Source: Cryptomeria japonica
Lineage: Eukaryota > Streptophyta > Pinopsida > Cupressales > Cupressaceae
Length of the DNA: 64,000 nt
Assembly (NCBI RefSeq): GCF_030272615.1
Contig: NC_081407.1
Location: 149,419,744-149,483,743, forward strand
Direction: 5' to 3'
The notes under the pieces are model-generated. The model was given only the letters and a program-made list of their open reading frames with translations. It had not been told where the DNA came from and did not search any database. The translations under genes were made by a program, and so were the position numbers. Positions 22,310 through 32,168 of this stretch are shown here, piece by piece. Numbering within the stretch: the first letter of the stretch is position 1; the number at the start of each line of letters is the position of its first letter.

Positions 22310-24329
22310 TACATATATGCAAAATGCTCTCTCAAATGCCACTTTGGCCCGATGCTGTACCACCACCACCATCGCCACCTGCTCTCCCACTAGTACCTGC
22401 ACCACCTGATCCATCTCTCCGTGGAGGCTTCATCAAACCCCCACTCGCTCCTGCATCCCCTGATCTCTCCTACCGTAGTGGACCCATCACACCCCCACTG
22501 CTCTACGCCCTCTGCGATCGCTTTGATCTGGCCTGTCACATCTGAGAATAGCTGAGAGCTCATTGGCTAACTGGCACAACCTGCTCATATAAACCCCGCT
22601 AGTAGTCTATCTCAGCCTGTTCTCACCGCATCTCCCTCATCACCTCCCTTGTAGGTCCCTGTGCTCCTACTCCCATCCAGACTCTCTCCTGCAGCTCGGC
22701 CAATCTCTCCACTACACTATCCCTCTCCCGCAGCACCACTGCCAACTCTGACTCTCATGCAAATAGCTGCATATCCCTAGTTGCCACCTCTGCCTCCATA
22801 TCCTCTATCCGGGTCTGCAAGCATACTATCATGTGATCCCGCAGATCTCTAGTGGCTCCCTCCCCGGTGTCCATCACCGCCTCACCTGTACCACCCTCTC
22901 TAGTAGTACCCTCCCCTCTGTCCATCAGGATCTCTCTCTCCATCCCCCTCCCACTCAGCTGAACTCCTCCCTGCATCAAAGGTCCCTATGATATCTATAG
23001 AGGCAGTCCACCTCTCCCTCTCCGCTGACTCTGCATCCCCAAACCACCACCTCCTGCTCCTCCCCCACCTCCCCCTCCACCTCCTCCATCTCCTCCATCT
23101 CCTCCTCCTACCCTGGGTCCTTGGCCTCCTGCTCTCCTCCACCTCCATCCCCTCTCATCCTCAAAATCTAGGATCGGCTCTGCTAGATCAGATATCCGTA
23201 GGATCGGGTGTGTTGCCCGGTACTGCGTGTACTCATCTGTAACACCTGCATCCACGACCCTCGATCGTATGTCCCATGGTCTCGCCTGCAGTGTCCGGAA
23301 CTCTGCTAGTGCCTGATCATATGGTAGCACTAGACCCCATGCATACCTCTCCCTAATCACCCGAGCATGCTCTCTTGATCCGCTGGGCAGTCCCTGCTGC
23401 CGTCCAAACTGCCTCATCACTCTCCCGGACACTTGTCTCTCTACATGGTATGAGGTCCTCCCAGTGAGGAATCGAGTCATGAAAACATATGGCAGTGCCT
23501 CTGCATCATCATCCCATGGCTCATACTCCAAGTATGGTCACCATATCACTGCATCCAAATCATCCAACGCCCATTGCAACCACTCTAACTTCCCCAGGTG
23601 GGGCTGACTCATCATGCCACTATACATGAACATGTACGGTTGATCTACCACCCGAAATCTCAGACTCACCGGTCAAGTCACTGGTAGGTGCTCCCAGGCC
23701 CAAATATGCAACAGAGTCATACCCACTGCTAAGGAACCCCTCTCCCGATACACCACCTCATGGAGCTCCTGGTACATGTGCGCCAGCACGCATGGCCCCC
23801 ACGCAAATCGAGTCCCCTCAGTCACCATCATTTCGATCACCTGTCCCCACCCTATGGCCAACCCATGTGATCATCTGTCTGGACAGAGCAGTCCTCCAAC
23901 AATAACTGATAAAACTGATGGAAGAGGCTCATACAACACCGCTATCTCCTCCCAGGTAATCGAGCCATCATCAATGAAAGCATCATCATCAAAAATCCTC
24001 TGCACTGCAAGAGTCCCCTAGGATCTATCATATGTGACCAGCTTCCCTCGAATCGAAATCCGTAGGATGCGCCACACATCCTCCAGGGTCACTGTCATCT
24101 CCCCCTGTGCCAAATGGAAGGTGCACATCTCGCTGTGCCACCGCTCTGCTAGTGCTATGATCAAACCATGATTCATACGAATTACGGGCATGTGCATCAC
24201 CTCATATAGTCCTATCAAGGCAATGCAATCAATCTCCGCCTCGGTCAATCGATCCCGCAACCCTTATGTCACAAGATGGCGCTCGTGTAACTGCAACACG
24301 CCTAGCTCCTCCTGCACATGGACATTCAT
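22310..24329 (-). pseudogene. Plant mobile domain ORF, antisense to E2 gag-pol
   Basis: A single minus-strand frame runs from ATG 24329 (MNVHVQEELGVLQLHERHL) for about 670 codons with some ten in-frame stops. The PMD core is near the N-terminus: EIDCIALIGLYEV, MNHGLIIALAERWHSEMC, GEMTVTLEDVWRILRI. The middle part includes RFAWGPCVLAHMYQELHEVV and AVGMTLLHIWAWEHLPV, typical of PMD proteins. The C-terminal part has a Gly-rich run near 23,060-23,120 and a Glu/Arg-rich, coiled-coil-like tail. Stops such as DR-TGA-SH suggest C-to-T decay. Frame retention over 2 kb indicates a once-functional protein. PMD proteins are nuclear and act in silencing or genome maintenance in hosts; the role in retrotransposons is unknown. 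Confidence 0.85.
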
Positions 24330-24589
24330 CAATCACTATCAGTAGTTTTGTTTTCAAACTTTCTTAAGTTTAAACCTAGACTATCATCAAATATTTTGAT
24401 CAAGTATCTTCGGGTCTCAACAGGTAAGCAATCATGGCCACCTAGATTTCAATTGGCATTTATCCTAACAAATGACCTAAGTCTCATCAGGCTGCTATGG
24501 TTCAAAACAACTCCCACTTCACCTCGCCATCCACCCATCATTGGCATCGAGAGATTTTCTCCATCCAACACTGGGGCATCTCTTTATCC

Positions 24590-24910
24590 TAAGGCAAAAG
24601 CGCTATTTTACCAGCAAAAGCGCTAGTTTTCCAACAATAGTGCTACAAACCTAACAAAAGTGCTCAATCAACTATTTGATAGCACTAAAACTACAAATGC
24701 ACTCAAACTACTATACAGTAGCGCTAATAAATCTCAATAGCGCTCAAACAAGCCCTCCATAACACTTAAACATCAATAGCGCCTAAACTTGCATGCAATA
24801 GCGCTAAAGAAAATCAAAAGCGTTCAAACACAAGGGCAATAGTGCCATTTTGACGCAACAACGCTAGTTCATGGAGCAAAAGCACCAAAACCGTAGTTTT
24901 AACGCTCTTT
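24590..24910 (-). repeat. Second AGCGCT motif array, inverted relative to the leader array
   Basis: About sixteen copies of CAATAGCGCT or CAAAAGCGCT and degenerate forms (AATAGTGCTA, AAAAGTGCTC, AATGCACTC, AACAACGCTA) with spacers of 8-25 bp. On the minus strand these read AGCGCTATTG and AGCGCTTTTG, the exact motifs of the leader array at 9804-10046. The array sits just upstream of the PMD start codon (24329, minus strand), so it is also in the 5' flank of the antisense gene. Confidence 0.8.
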
Positions 24911-25456
24911 CTCTGACTCGACTTGGACTGAGCTAAAAATGTATCAAAAGTACATAAAAATTAAAAATTCCAAATTGCGTACCACTGGTCCGTAGTCATC
25001 TGGGCGCTGGAACCATCAGACATGCTCAAATCTGTGCTCTGCTATCGGTATCGGCATCTTCACTGCTGCTCGCTCCTCCAAATGTCCTTCTTAGAGCTAT
25101 CGTTTCACACTGGTCGTGGTCACAAATGATCCTATTTTCACCCCTTTCACCCCATTTATACCCTTCGTCATCACCGTAACTTCCCCCCACTCACTGCCGT
25201 GGTCTCTGTGAACTTCCCGAGCCCCCCATTTCTCCATTTTTCTCCCGATTTCTTCTATTTTTCACCTGTATGGCTAGCTTCTTCTCTTCTAACACCCTGC
25301 CAATTTTCATTCTTTTTCGAGAGATCGCCCGATTTTTTGAAATTTTTCGGCCCATCTCTCGAGGGGGCATACCACCCATTAAATTTATATTTTATGGGGC
25401 ATTTCTTCACACCAATTTTTCTTTTTTTGAAACGACACGATAAACCACACTGTCTC
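24911..25456. other. E2 3' end before the polypurine tract, nothing recognised
   Basis: Pyrimidine-rich plus strand (runs of TTTC, CCCC) between the motif array and the polypurine tract. It may hold the promoter of the antisense PMD gene, but I see no TATA box that stands out. No gene. Confidence 0.45.
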
Positions 25457-25469
25457 AAAGAGGGGCAAA
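25457..25469 (+). other. E2 polypurine tract
   Basis: AAAGAGGGGCAAA sits directly against the TG start of the 3' LTR, the position and composition required of the plus-strand DNA primer. Confidence 0.8.
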
Positions 25470-26850
25470 TGTAGTCACACAAATCTGTCCATTTTAATTA
25501 AATGAATATTTTGTATTTATTTGATTAAAAATCCACTAGCCATCAGTTAATTAAATAAATATTTAATTAATTCATCTCCAAACATTCTTCTATTAATTAA
25601 ATAAATCATTCAATTTATTTTAATTAATTCATTAAATCAAATTCCATTCAATTAAATAAATAAAATCAATTTATTTAATTAAATCCCCCTTTTTCTTCTT
25701 TTAAATAAATTAACATTTATTTAAATCATTATCCACCCCCCACTTGCATTTTCCTACAAATGCAACTTGCACACATTTATTGAAATAAATAAATTTTTAT
25801 TTTAATAAAATCCTATTTTTCCTCACCCACCAAATCCACTTGCAAAATCTAATCCCCTTCTAGATTCTTCTAACCCCTTCCTAATTAGCCTAATCCATCC
25901 CCTAATTATTGTCACATTCCTAAGAAAAATGGAGTCACTTCTCAAAGACTTCAAAAGTCTTTGAAAATGATTTAATGCTTTGTGTGTTCAACAAATTAAC
26001 CCCCAAAGTCTTCCAAGACCACTAATGGCTCTTACATGACCATTTATGGCTCTTACATAACCATTTATGGTTATTTCAAACTTGTCTCCCCAAACATTTA
26101 TTGTTTTGACCATATTCATCCATTTCACATTTGCACAAGAGTTTATCCATTGGATAAAAGTTTTATTCTTTGAATAAAGAGTTTATTCATTCAACCAACC
26201 TTGACTTTAACTCCCAAGGTCATATCAAGCATTTAATGCTTATTCCCTCCCCTCTCAACCTATCTCACATTGACACTTGTCATCTTGGGATTGGGTTGAA
26301 ATCCCTCACATGGATTTGAAATCATTCAATCTTGACCCTTGTTGAGATTGTTCAATCTCAACCATTCATTGCTCCATTTTTTCTATAAATAGAGCTCATT
26401 TCTTCATAATCCAGATCCTGAAAACTTGTATGCATTTAACCTATAGGCATTTTAGAGAGCATTTAGCATAGCAATCTAATATCTTGTTATTTTGGGTTAA
26501 AATCAATCATTGTAATATCATCTAGCATTTTAGTTTTTTATGTTTCATTTAGAGCACAATACTACAATCTCAATCCTCCATAAGCATCCATAGTGCAAAA
26601 AGCTGCTGAGAGCTACACTATTTTGGAACTTGGAGAGGAGAGGAACAAGGGAGAAAGAGCTAAAAGCATGTTAGGAGGTATTTGGAGATGCCTCATCATA
26701 TTTGCTTCCTTAGTTAAATATGCTTTCATGTTTTTAGTGTCTCTCTTGATATGCCTGTTTAGATTAGTTTTTTATTGACTAACACTAATGATTTTCTGGT
26801 TTCTTGTGTTGTTTGTCATTTGCTAACCTTGTCCATTTTGCAGGGCATCA
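25470..26850 (+). repeat. E2 3' LTR (1,381 bp, complete)
   Basis: Starts TGTAGTCACAC and ends GGGCATCA, followed by copia pol sequence. It includes the 147 bp missing from the 5' copy and a TATA box (TCTATAAATAGA, 26381-26392). The 5' part is rich in TTAATTAAATAAAT palindromic words, as in the E1 LTR. Confidence 0.92.
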
Positions 26851-29579
26851 CATTTCATCTTGACTCAACTCACAATAAGTGTTTGCATGCAAAGATTGAT
26901 GATACCTGGTTATGGCATAAAAGGTTTTGACATGTTAATTTTGATAATCTGATCAAAATAAGTAAGAAGCACCGAGTAAGAGGTCTACCCAGTCTTGGAA
27001 AACCTTAGAATGCTATGTGACGAGGATATCGGATGGATAAGATGACAAGATCAAGGTTTACAAGTAAGTCCTACACTTCTAAGGGAATTTTAGATCTTGT
27101 GCACACTGATCTTTGTGGTCCTATGAAAGTTCAAAGTTATTATGGTGATAAGTATTTCATATTATTTGTGGACGATTATTCAAGGATGATGTCAGTAATG
27201 TTTTTAAAAGAAAAATTAGAAGCTTTTCAAATATTTAAATGGTACAAGGCTAGAGTTGAAAATGAAACAGGAAGACAACTGAAATGTCTTAGATCAGATA
27301 GAGGAGGAGAGTTCACATCTGATGAGTTCAACCTATTTTGTAATGATCATGGCATTAAAAGACAAGTCTCTGCACCGAGAACTCCACAGCAAAATGGAAT
27401 AGCTGAAAGAAGAAATAGATCTATTATGGATTGTGCTAGAACACTGATGATTGAGAAGAAGGTTCCACAAACATTTTGGAGAGAAGCAATAAGCACAGTT
27501 GTTTACACCTTGAACCGAGTTCAATTGAAGAAAGGTACTCTGAAGACACCTTATGAAATCTGGTATGGAAAGAAACCTAATGTAAGTTATTTTAAGATCT
27601 CTGAAAGTAAATGCTATGTTCATAAAGATGATAGAAATGGCAAGTTTGAACAGAAAAGTGAAGAAGGAACATTTCTAGGATATTCTTCTAGAAGCAAAGC
27701 ATTTAAATGTCTGATCAAATCATCTAACAAAATAGTAGAAAGTGCAAATGTGAAAATTGATGAATTTGCAGAAAGAAATGATGAAGGAAATTCCAAAGAA
27801 CTAGAAGACTATGATGGATTTGTCTATGTGCAACCAAGAAGTCCTACCGAGATAACTGTTGAAGAAAATGAAGAAAATATCTAGTTACCGAGTGATGAAG
27901 AAGATCATACAAAGCCTACCGAGCCTGTATTAGCCAAGTATGTCAGAAGACACCATGCACCAAGTCAGATTATAGGAGATAAGGATGATCCAGTGATGAT
28001 AAGGAGCAAACTAAGACAGAACACATGTTTGATATCTGAATTTGAACTGAGAATAGTGAAAGAGGCATTTAACAGTGAAGATTGGATAAATGCTATGACA
28101 TAAGAGATTGATCAAATCAAGAAGAATGACACATGGACACTGGTCCCAAGACCGAAGGACAAAAATGTAATCAGTACAAAGTGGATCTTCAGAAACAAGC
28201 TAAATGAAAAAGGTGAGGTCATTCAGAAGAAAGCAAGATTAGTTTGCGAAGGTTATGCCCAAGAAGAAGGAATTGATTATGGTGAGACTTTTGCACCTGT
28301 TGCTAGACTTGAAGGAGTTAGAACATTGTTGGCATATGCTACTTTCAAGAACTTCAAGGTATATCAAATGGATGTCAAATCTGCATTTCTGAATGGAATA
28401 TTAGAAGAAGAAGTTTTCATTGAACAACCTGAAGGATTTGTTGAAGACAATGATAAATATAAGGTATGTAAATTGAACAAAACTTTATATGGTCTGAAAC
28501 AAGCACCTAGAGCATGGTATGAGAGATTGCACTCTTATTTGATTAAGATTGGTTTTATAAGGACAAGTGAGAACAACAACATATACATGAAGAATGATGA
28601 AAATGGAATACTAGTCTTAGCCATATTTGTTGATGATATTATATTTTGTGGAAATGGCTCTTTATGTAAGAACTTTGGAAATGAAATGAGCAAAGAATTT
28701 GAGATGTCATTAATCGGTGAGATAAAGTATTTTATAGGTTTACAGATACTGCAAATGAAAAATGAGATTTTCATTACCCAATCCAGGTACATAAAGGAAA
28801 TCTTGAAGAAATTTAGAATGGAGGATTCAAAACCAGTAAATACTCCTATGACTACCAACTGTAAACTATCAAAGAATGATGAATCTGTATCTGTTGATGA
28901 GACACTCTACCGATCTATGATTGGAAAGTTGCAATATGTTGTTCACAGCAGGCCAGATATAGCACATGCAGTAGGTATTGTTGCAAGATTCTCTGTAGAT
29001 CTTAAGGAAACACACATGACAGCAATCAAAAGAATTTTCAAATACTTAAAAAGCACTGAAGATTATGGCTTAGTATATCAGAAAGGAAATGATTTTGATT
29101 TAAAAGTTTATACTGATGCTGATTGGGCAGGCAACATTGATGACATAAAAAGCACAAGTGGAGGAGCTTTCTTTTTAGGAGAAAGACTAGTGAGTTGGCT
29201 TAGCAAGAAAGAAGGATGTGTTTCTCAGTGAACAGCTGAAGCTGAATATGTTGCTGCAGCACTAAATTGTACCAACATTGCATGTATCAAACAACTGTTG
29301 GAAGGCATAAATGAGAAAGTTACCGAGCCAGTAACTATATTCTGTGACAATACTAGTGCCATTAATATTTCAAAGAATCCTGTTATGCACTCTAAGACAA
29401 AGCACATATCTATCAAATATCATTATCTTAGAGAAGAAGCTCAAGAGAAGAAAGTGGTGTTGGAATATGTTAGCACAAAGGAGCAAATAGCAGATATCTT
29501 CACCAGGACACTACCAAAGGACACTTTTGAATATTTCAGAAGTAAGTTAGGGGTCCTACCCATATCTTCCACTCACTGA
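26851..29579 (+). pseudogene. Copia A pol: integrase, reverse transcriptase, RNase H
   Basis: One frame spans the region. The pre-integrase part (NKCLHAKIDDTWLWHKRF) has stops near 26,920-27,020. The integrase core has DLVHTDLCGPM, LFVDDYSRM, CLRSDRGGEFTSDEF and PQQNGIAERRNR, so the D-D-E triad is present. RT has [58 protein letters not shown] and [13 protein letters not shown]. RNase H has VYTDADWAGN and ends with KHISIKYHYLREEA. In-frame stops: TAG at 27882 (also present in copia B), TAA at 28101 and TGA at 29229. It would copy and integrate the element; the copy is dead. Confidence 0.92.
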
Positions 29580-30045
29580 CCGAGTTCGGTGAAAGCATCA
29601 CTTCGATGACTCTATTGAATATCTTTTGGGGAGTTGATGCTGGAGTGATACACTTTAGAATGTTTTTCTGAAAGTGTACTGAAAGTAATACTGAAATAAT
29701 ATAGAGAATGATATAGGGAACAAGAATTGAAGACAAATGCTCTCACCGAGACTCAGTTGATACACAACAACAAGAAATAACTTCTTACAGAAAGAAATTA
29801 TGTTTTAGTACTTTTCTTTTTGGCATTGTTGTCAAAGGGGGAGAATACCTACCCAAGGGAGAAGACCTACTAAGGGGGAGAAGACTGAGAGAATATATGG
29901 GAGAATTAAGAAAAGACTACAGAATGAAATAAAGATTGAAAACAAAAGAGAAGTATAATGTATGGGGGAGAGCATTTCATCATTTCAGAATCACAACAAT
30001 CTGAATCTTTTAAAGGTCAAATCAATTGGTTTTGCCATCAATGCC
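29580..30045 (+). other. Copia A 3' untranslated region
   Basis: Between the pol stop and the polypurine tract, with several GGGGGAGAA words (29,838-29,970) that resemble extra polypurine tracts. No ORF of note. Confidence 0.6.
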
Positions 30046-30057
30046 AAAGGGGGAGAT
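30046..30057 (+). other. Copia A polypurine tract
   Basis: AAAGGGGGAGAT immediately precedes TGTTGGCAATATC, the LTR start. Confidence 0.85.
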
Positions 30058-31588
30058 TGTTGGCAATATCACATTATTACAGACAATGAAAGATTGTTGA
30101 CATTTCAATAAGGATATTGAGAAGGTTGTTGATGATTATGGACATAACTAATTAAAGATGTTTTACTATCTTGATATTATTATTTTTTCATTGATGTCAA
30201 GAAATTGATTTTCTAATTCAGTATGATGTTGCCATATCTTGAGAAGTATGATATGAAGATTATAAAGAAGTCGGTAAAGACACAAGAAAGAATATGATGA
30301 ATAAGGGGATAAGTTATTCAATGGGCAACTACTACCGAGTTAGACAATGATGAGATCTTGATGTTTTAGATTGTTTTAACATCATACATATGTTGTAAAA
30401 TGTAAAGGTTAATACTATACTATGTTATCAAGCAAAGAACCTAGTCAGTAAACCCTAAGGAACCTAGTTGGTAAAACCTAAGGTTATCGCTATCGGTTAA
30501 TGAAGGCAGAATGTCTACCGAGTGAAGTTTAGTATTCACCAAGTTACAACTGAGCTATAACAGAATGCATTAAATGTTTACATGTGATATTTAATGAAGC
30601 TAATGAGCTAGAGTGAATCAATGATTGGTAAGCCGTGGAAGAAGTTTGTTAATGAATCTAAGGCAATGGAAAGTCGACAGGAAGATCTACAACTCAGATT
30701 GAACCGCATTACCCTAACACAAGTTCCAAGGTGAAAATACAAGTTCTAAGGTAGAGTAAAACATTTTCAGATCAAAAGATACATTGAACCTAGACAAGAT
30801 TGAGGATCTGATGGCTATGATTGATCATGGGAAATGTGATCAAGGAGATTAAGTGGTTACCTAATTGTTGATAAATAGGAAACTGTTGATAAACAATGCA
30901 TGCAGGCAAGTGTATGCACAAAGATGCTACATAGTGATTACTGAGCACAAAAGCTTGAAGACCTATTAGAATAACAGAGTATTGATGCCCAATAGATAGA
31001 CAAGATTAGTTCTATGTCTAGATTATATTGAACAAATAGGAATCTGCTTTAGCATTTTAGATGTGAAGTTGCAGATAGATTTTCATTACTGTTATTTTGT
31101 GAAAGTGACAGGAAATCTCTTAACTGAGTGGACTTAACAGTCTTATATGTAAATCCTCTAGCAAGGTGACATTCTAATTGAGTGTTTGAATTCCTTTGAC
31201 AAGGTCACTTTTAACAAAGTGAATATCCTAACAGATCTAAGGGAAATCCCTTAACCGGGTCACATCTAGCAATGTGTTTGTAATGTTTAACAGGATTTGC
31301 TTTTAACTGAGCATACTCTAGTAGAGTATATTTCTTAGTGGGTTTGAAATCCCATAGTGGTTTTTCCCTATTTGGGTTTCTATGTTAAATCTGGTGTTAT
31401 GAGGTTTATATTGTTCATATTCTTTTGAGTTTGCATGTTTGACAATTTTTGGTTATATGACTGATATATATGTTACCGAGGTTGAATCTGATATTTTTTA
31501 TGGATGATTAAGTTTGTATGATTCACCCCCCCCCCTCTCATCTTGTTGGGTATTGGATCTGTACTTATATTAAGTATCATAACTATCA
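30058..31588 (+). repeat. Copia A 3' LTR (1,531 bp)
   Basis: Starts TGTTGGCAATATC and ends AACTATCA. Size and both ends agree with the copia B 5' LTR (1,527 bp). The TATA position reads TGATAAATAG near 30,868, one base away from the TATAAATAG seen in copia B. Confidence 0.88.
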
Positions 31589-31761
31589 ACAACATCATAC
31601 TGAATTAGAAAATCAATTTCTCGACATCAATGATAAAATAATAATATCAAGACAGTAAACATCTTTAATCAGTTATATCCATAATCATCAACAACCTTCT
31701 CAATATCCTTATGAAATGCCAATAATCTTTCATTGTTTGTTATAATGCCATATTGCCAACA
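31589..31761 (-). repeat. Copia B 3' LTR, first 173 bp only
   Basis: Reads TGTTGGCAATAT from 31761 and matches 37073-36903 with about five substitutions. It is cut at the copia A boundary. Confidence 0.88.
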
Positions 31762-31773
31762 ATCTCCCCCTTT
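31762..31773 (-). other. Copia B polypurine tract
   Basis: On the minus strand AAAGGGGGAGAT abuts the LTR start, as in copia A. Confidence 0.8.
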
Positions 31774-32168
31774 GGCATTGATGGCAAAACCAATTGATTT
31801 GACCTTAAAAGATTTGGATTGCTATGATTCTAAAATGCTGAAATGCTCTCCCCCATACATTAGACTTCTCCTATTTTCTTCAGTTTTCTTTCCGATCTCC
31901 AGTCTTCTCTCAGTCTTCTCCCCCTTTGACAACAATGCCAAAAAGTAAAGAACTAGAACATAATTTATTCTTGTATGAAGTGAATTCCTGTTGTTGTGTA
32001 TCAACTGAGTCTCGGTTAGAGCATTTTGCCTTTAATTCCTATTCTCGGCATAATTTCCTGTAATAATTCCTGTAAACCTTTAGAAAACATCCTAAAGTGT
32101 ATAAATCAGAATCAACTCCCAAAAGATATTCGATAGAGTCATCAGATTGATGCTTTCACCGAACTCGA
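31774..32168 (-). other. Copia B 3' untranslated region
   Basis: No gene. On the minus strand it contains further GGGGGAGA words near 31,850 and 31,920, as in the matching part of copia A. Confidence 0.55.

Larger units (their letters stand above)
8482..26850 (+). mobile_element. E2: 18.4 kb Ty3/gypsy retrotransposon of Tat type with antisense PMD ORF
   Basis: Order: 5' LTR (8482-9715, lacking its first 147 bp), primer site, 2.7 kb leader, gag, protease, G-patch-like segment, RT, RNase H, second RNase H, integrase (pol ends 19748), CAT-rich spacer, antisense PMD ORF (24329-about 22310), AGCGCT motif array, polypurine tract and 3' LTR (25470-26850). The dual RNase H and great length are Tat-lineage hallmarks. 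The aligned LTR portions are both 1,234 bp with about 25 substitutions by eye (about 98% identical), so insertion is relatively recent, yet the coding frames carry many stops. Its right flank (CATTTCATCTTGACTC) is copia pol sequence. Confidence 0.92.
26851..31588 (+). mobile_element. Copia A: Ty1/copia pol and 3' LTR
   Basis: Runs from the pre-integrase segment through integrase, RT and RNase H to polypurine tract and 3' LTR. E2 interrupts it on the left. The 5' fragment at 7778-8481 is either its own 5' end or another copy of the same family. Its right end joins a cut copy of the copia B 3' LTR, so A probably inserted into B. A and B are the same family in opposite orientation. Confidence 0.88.
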
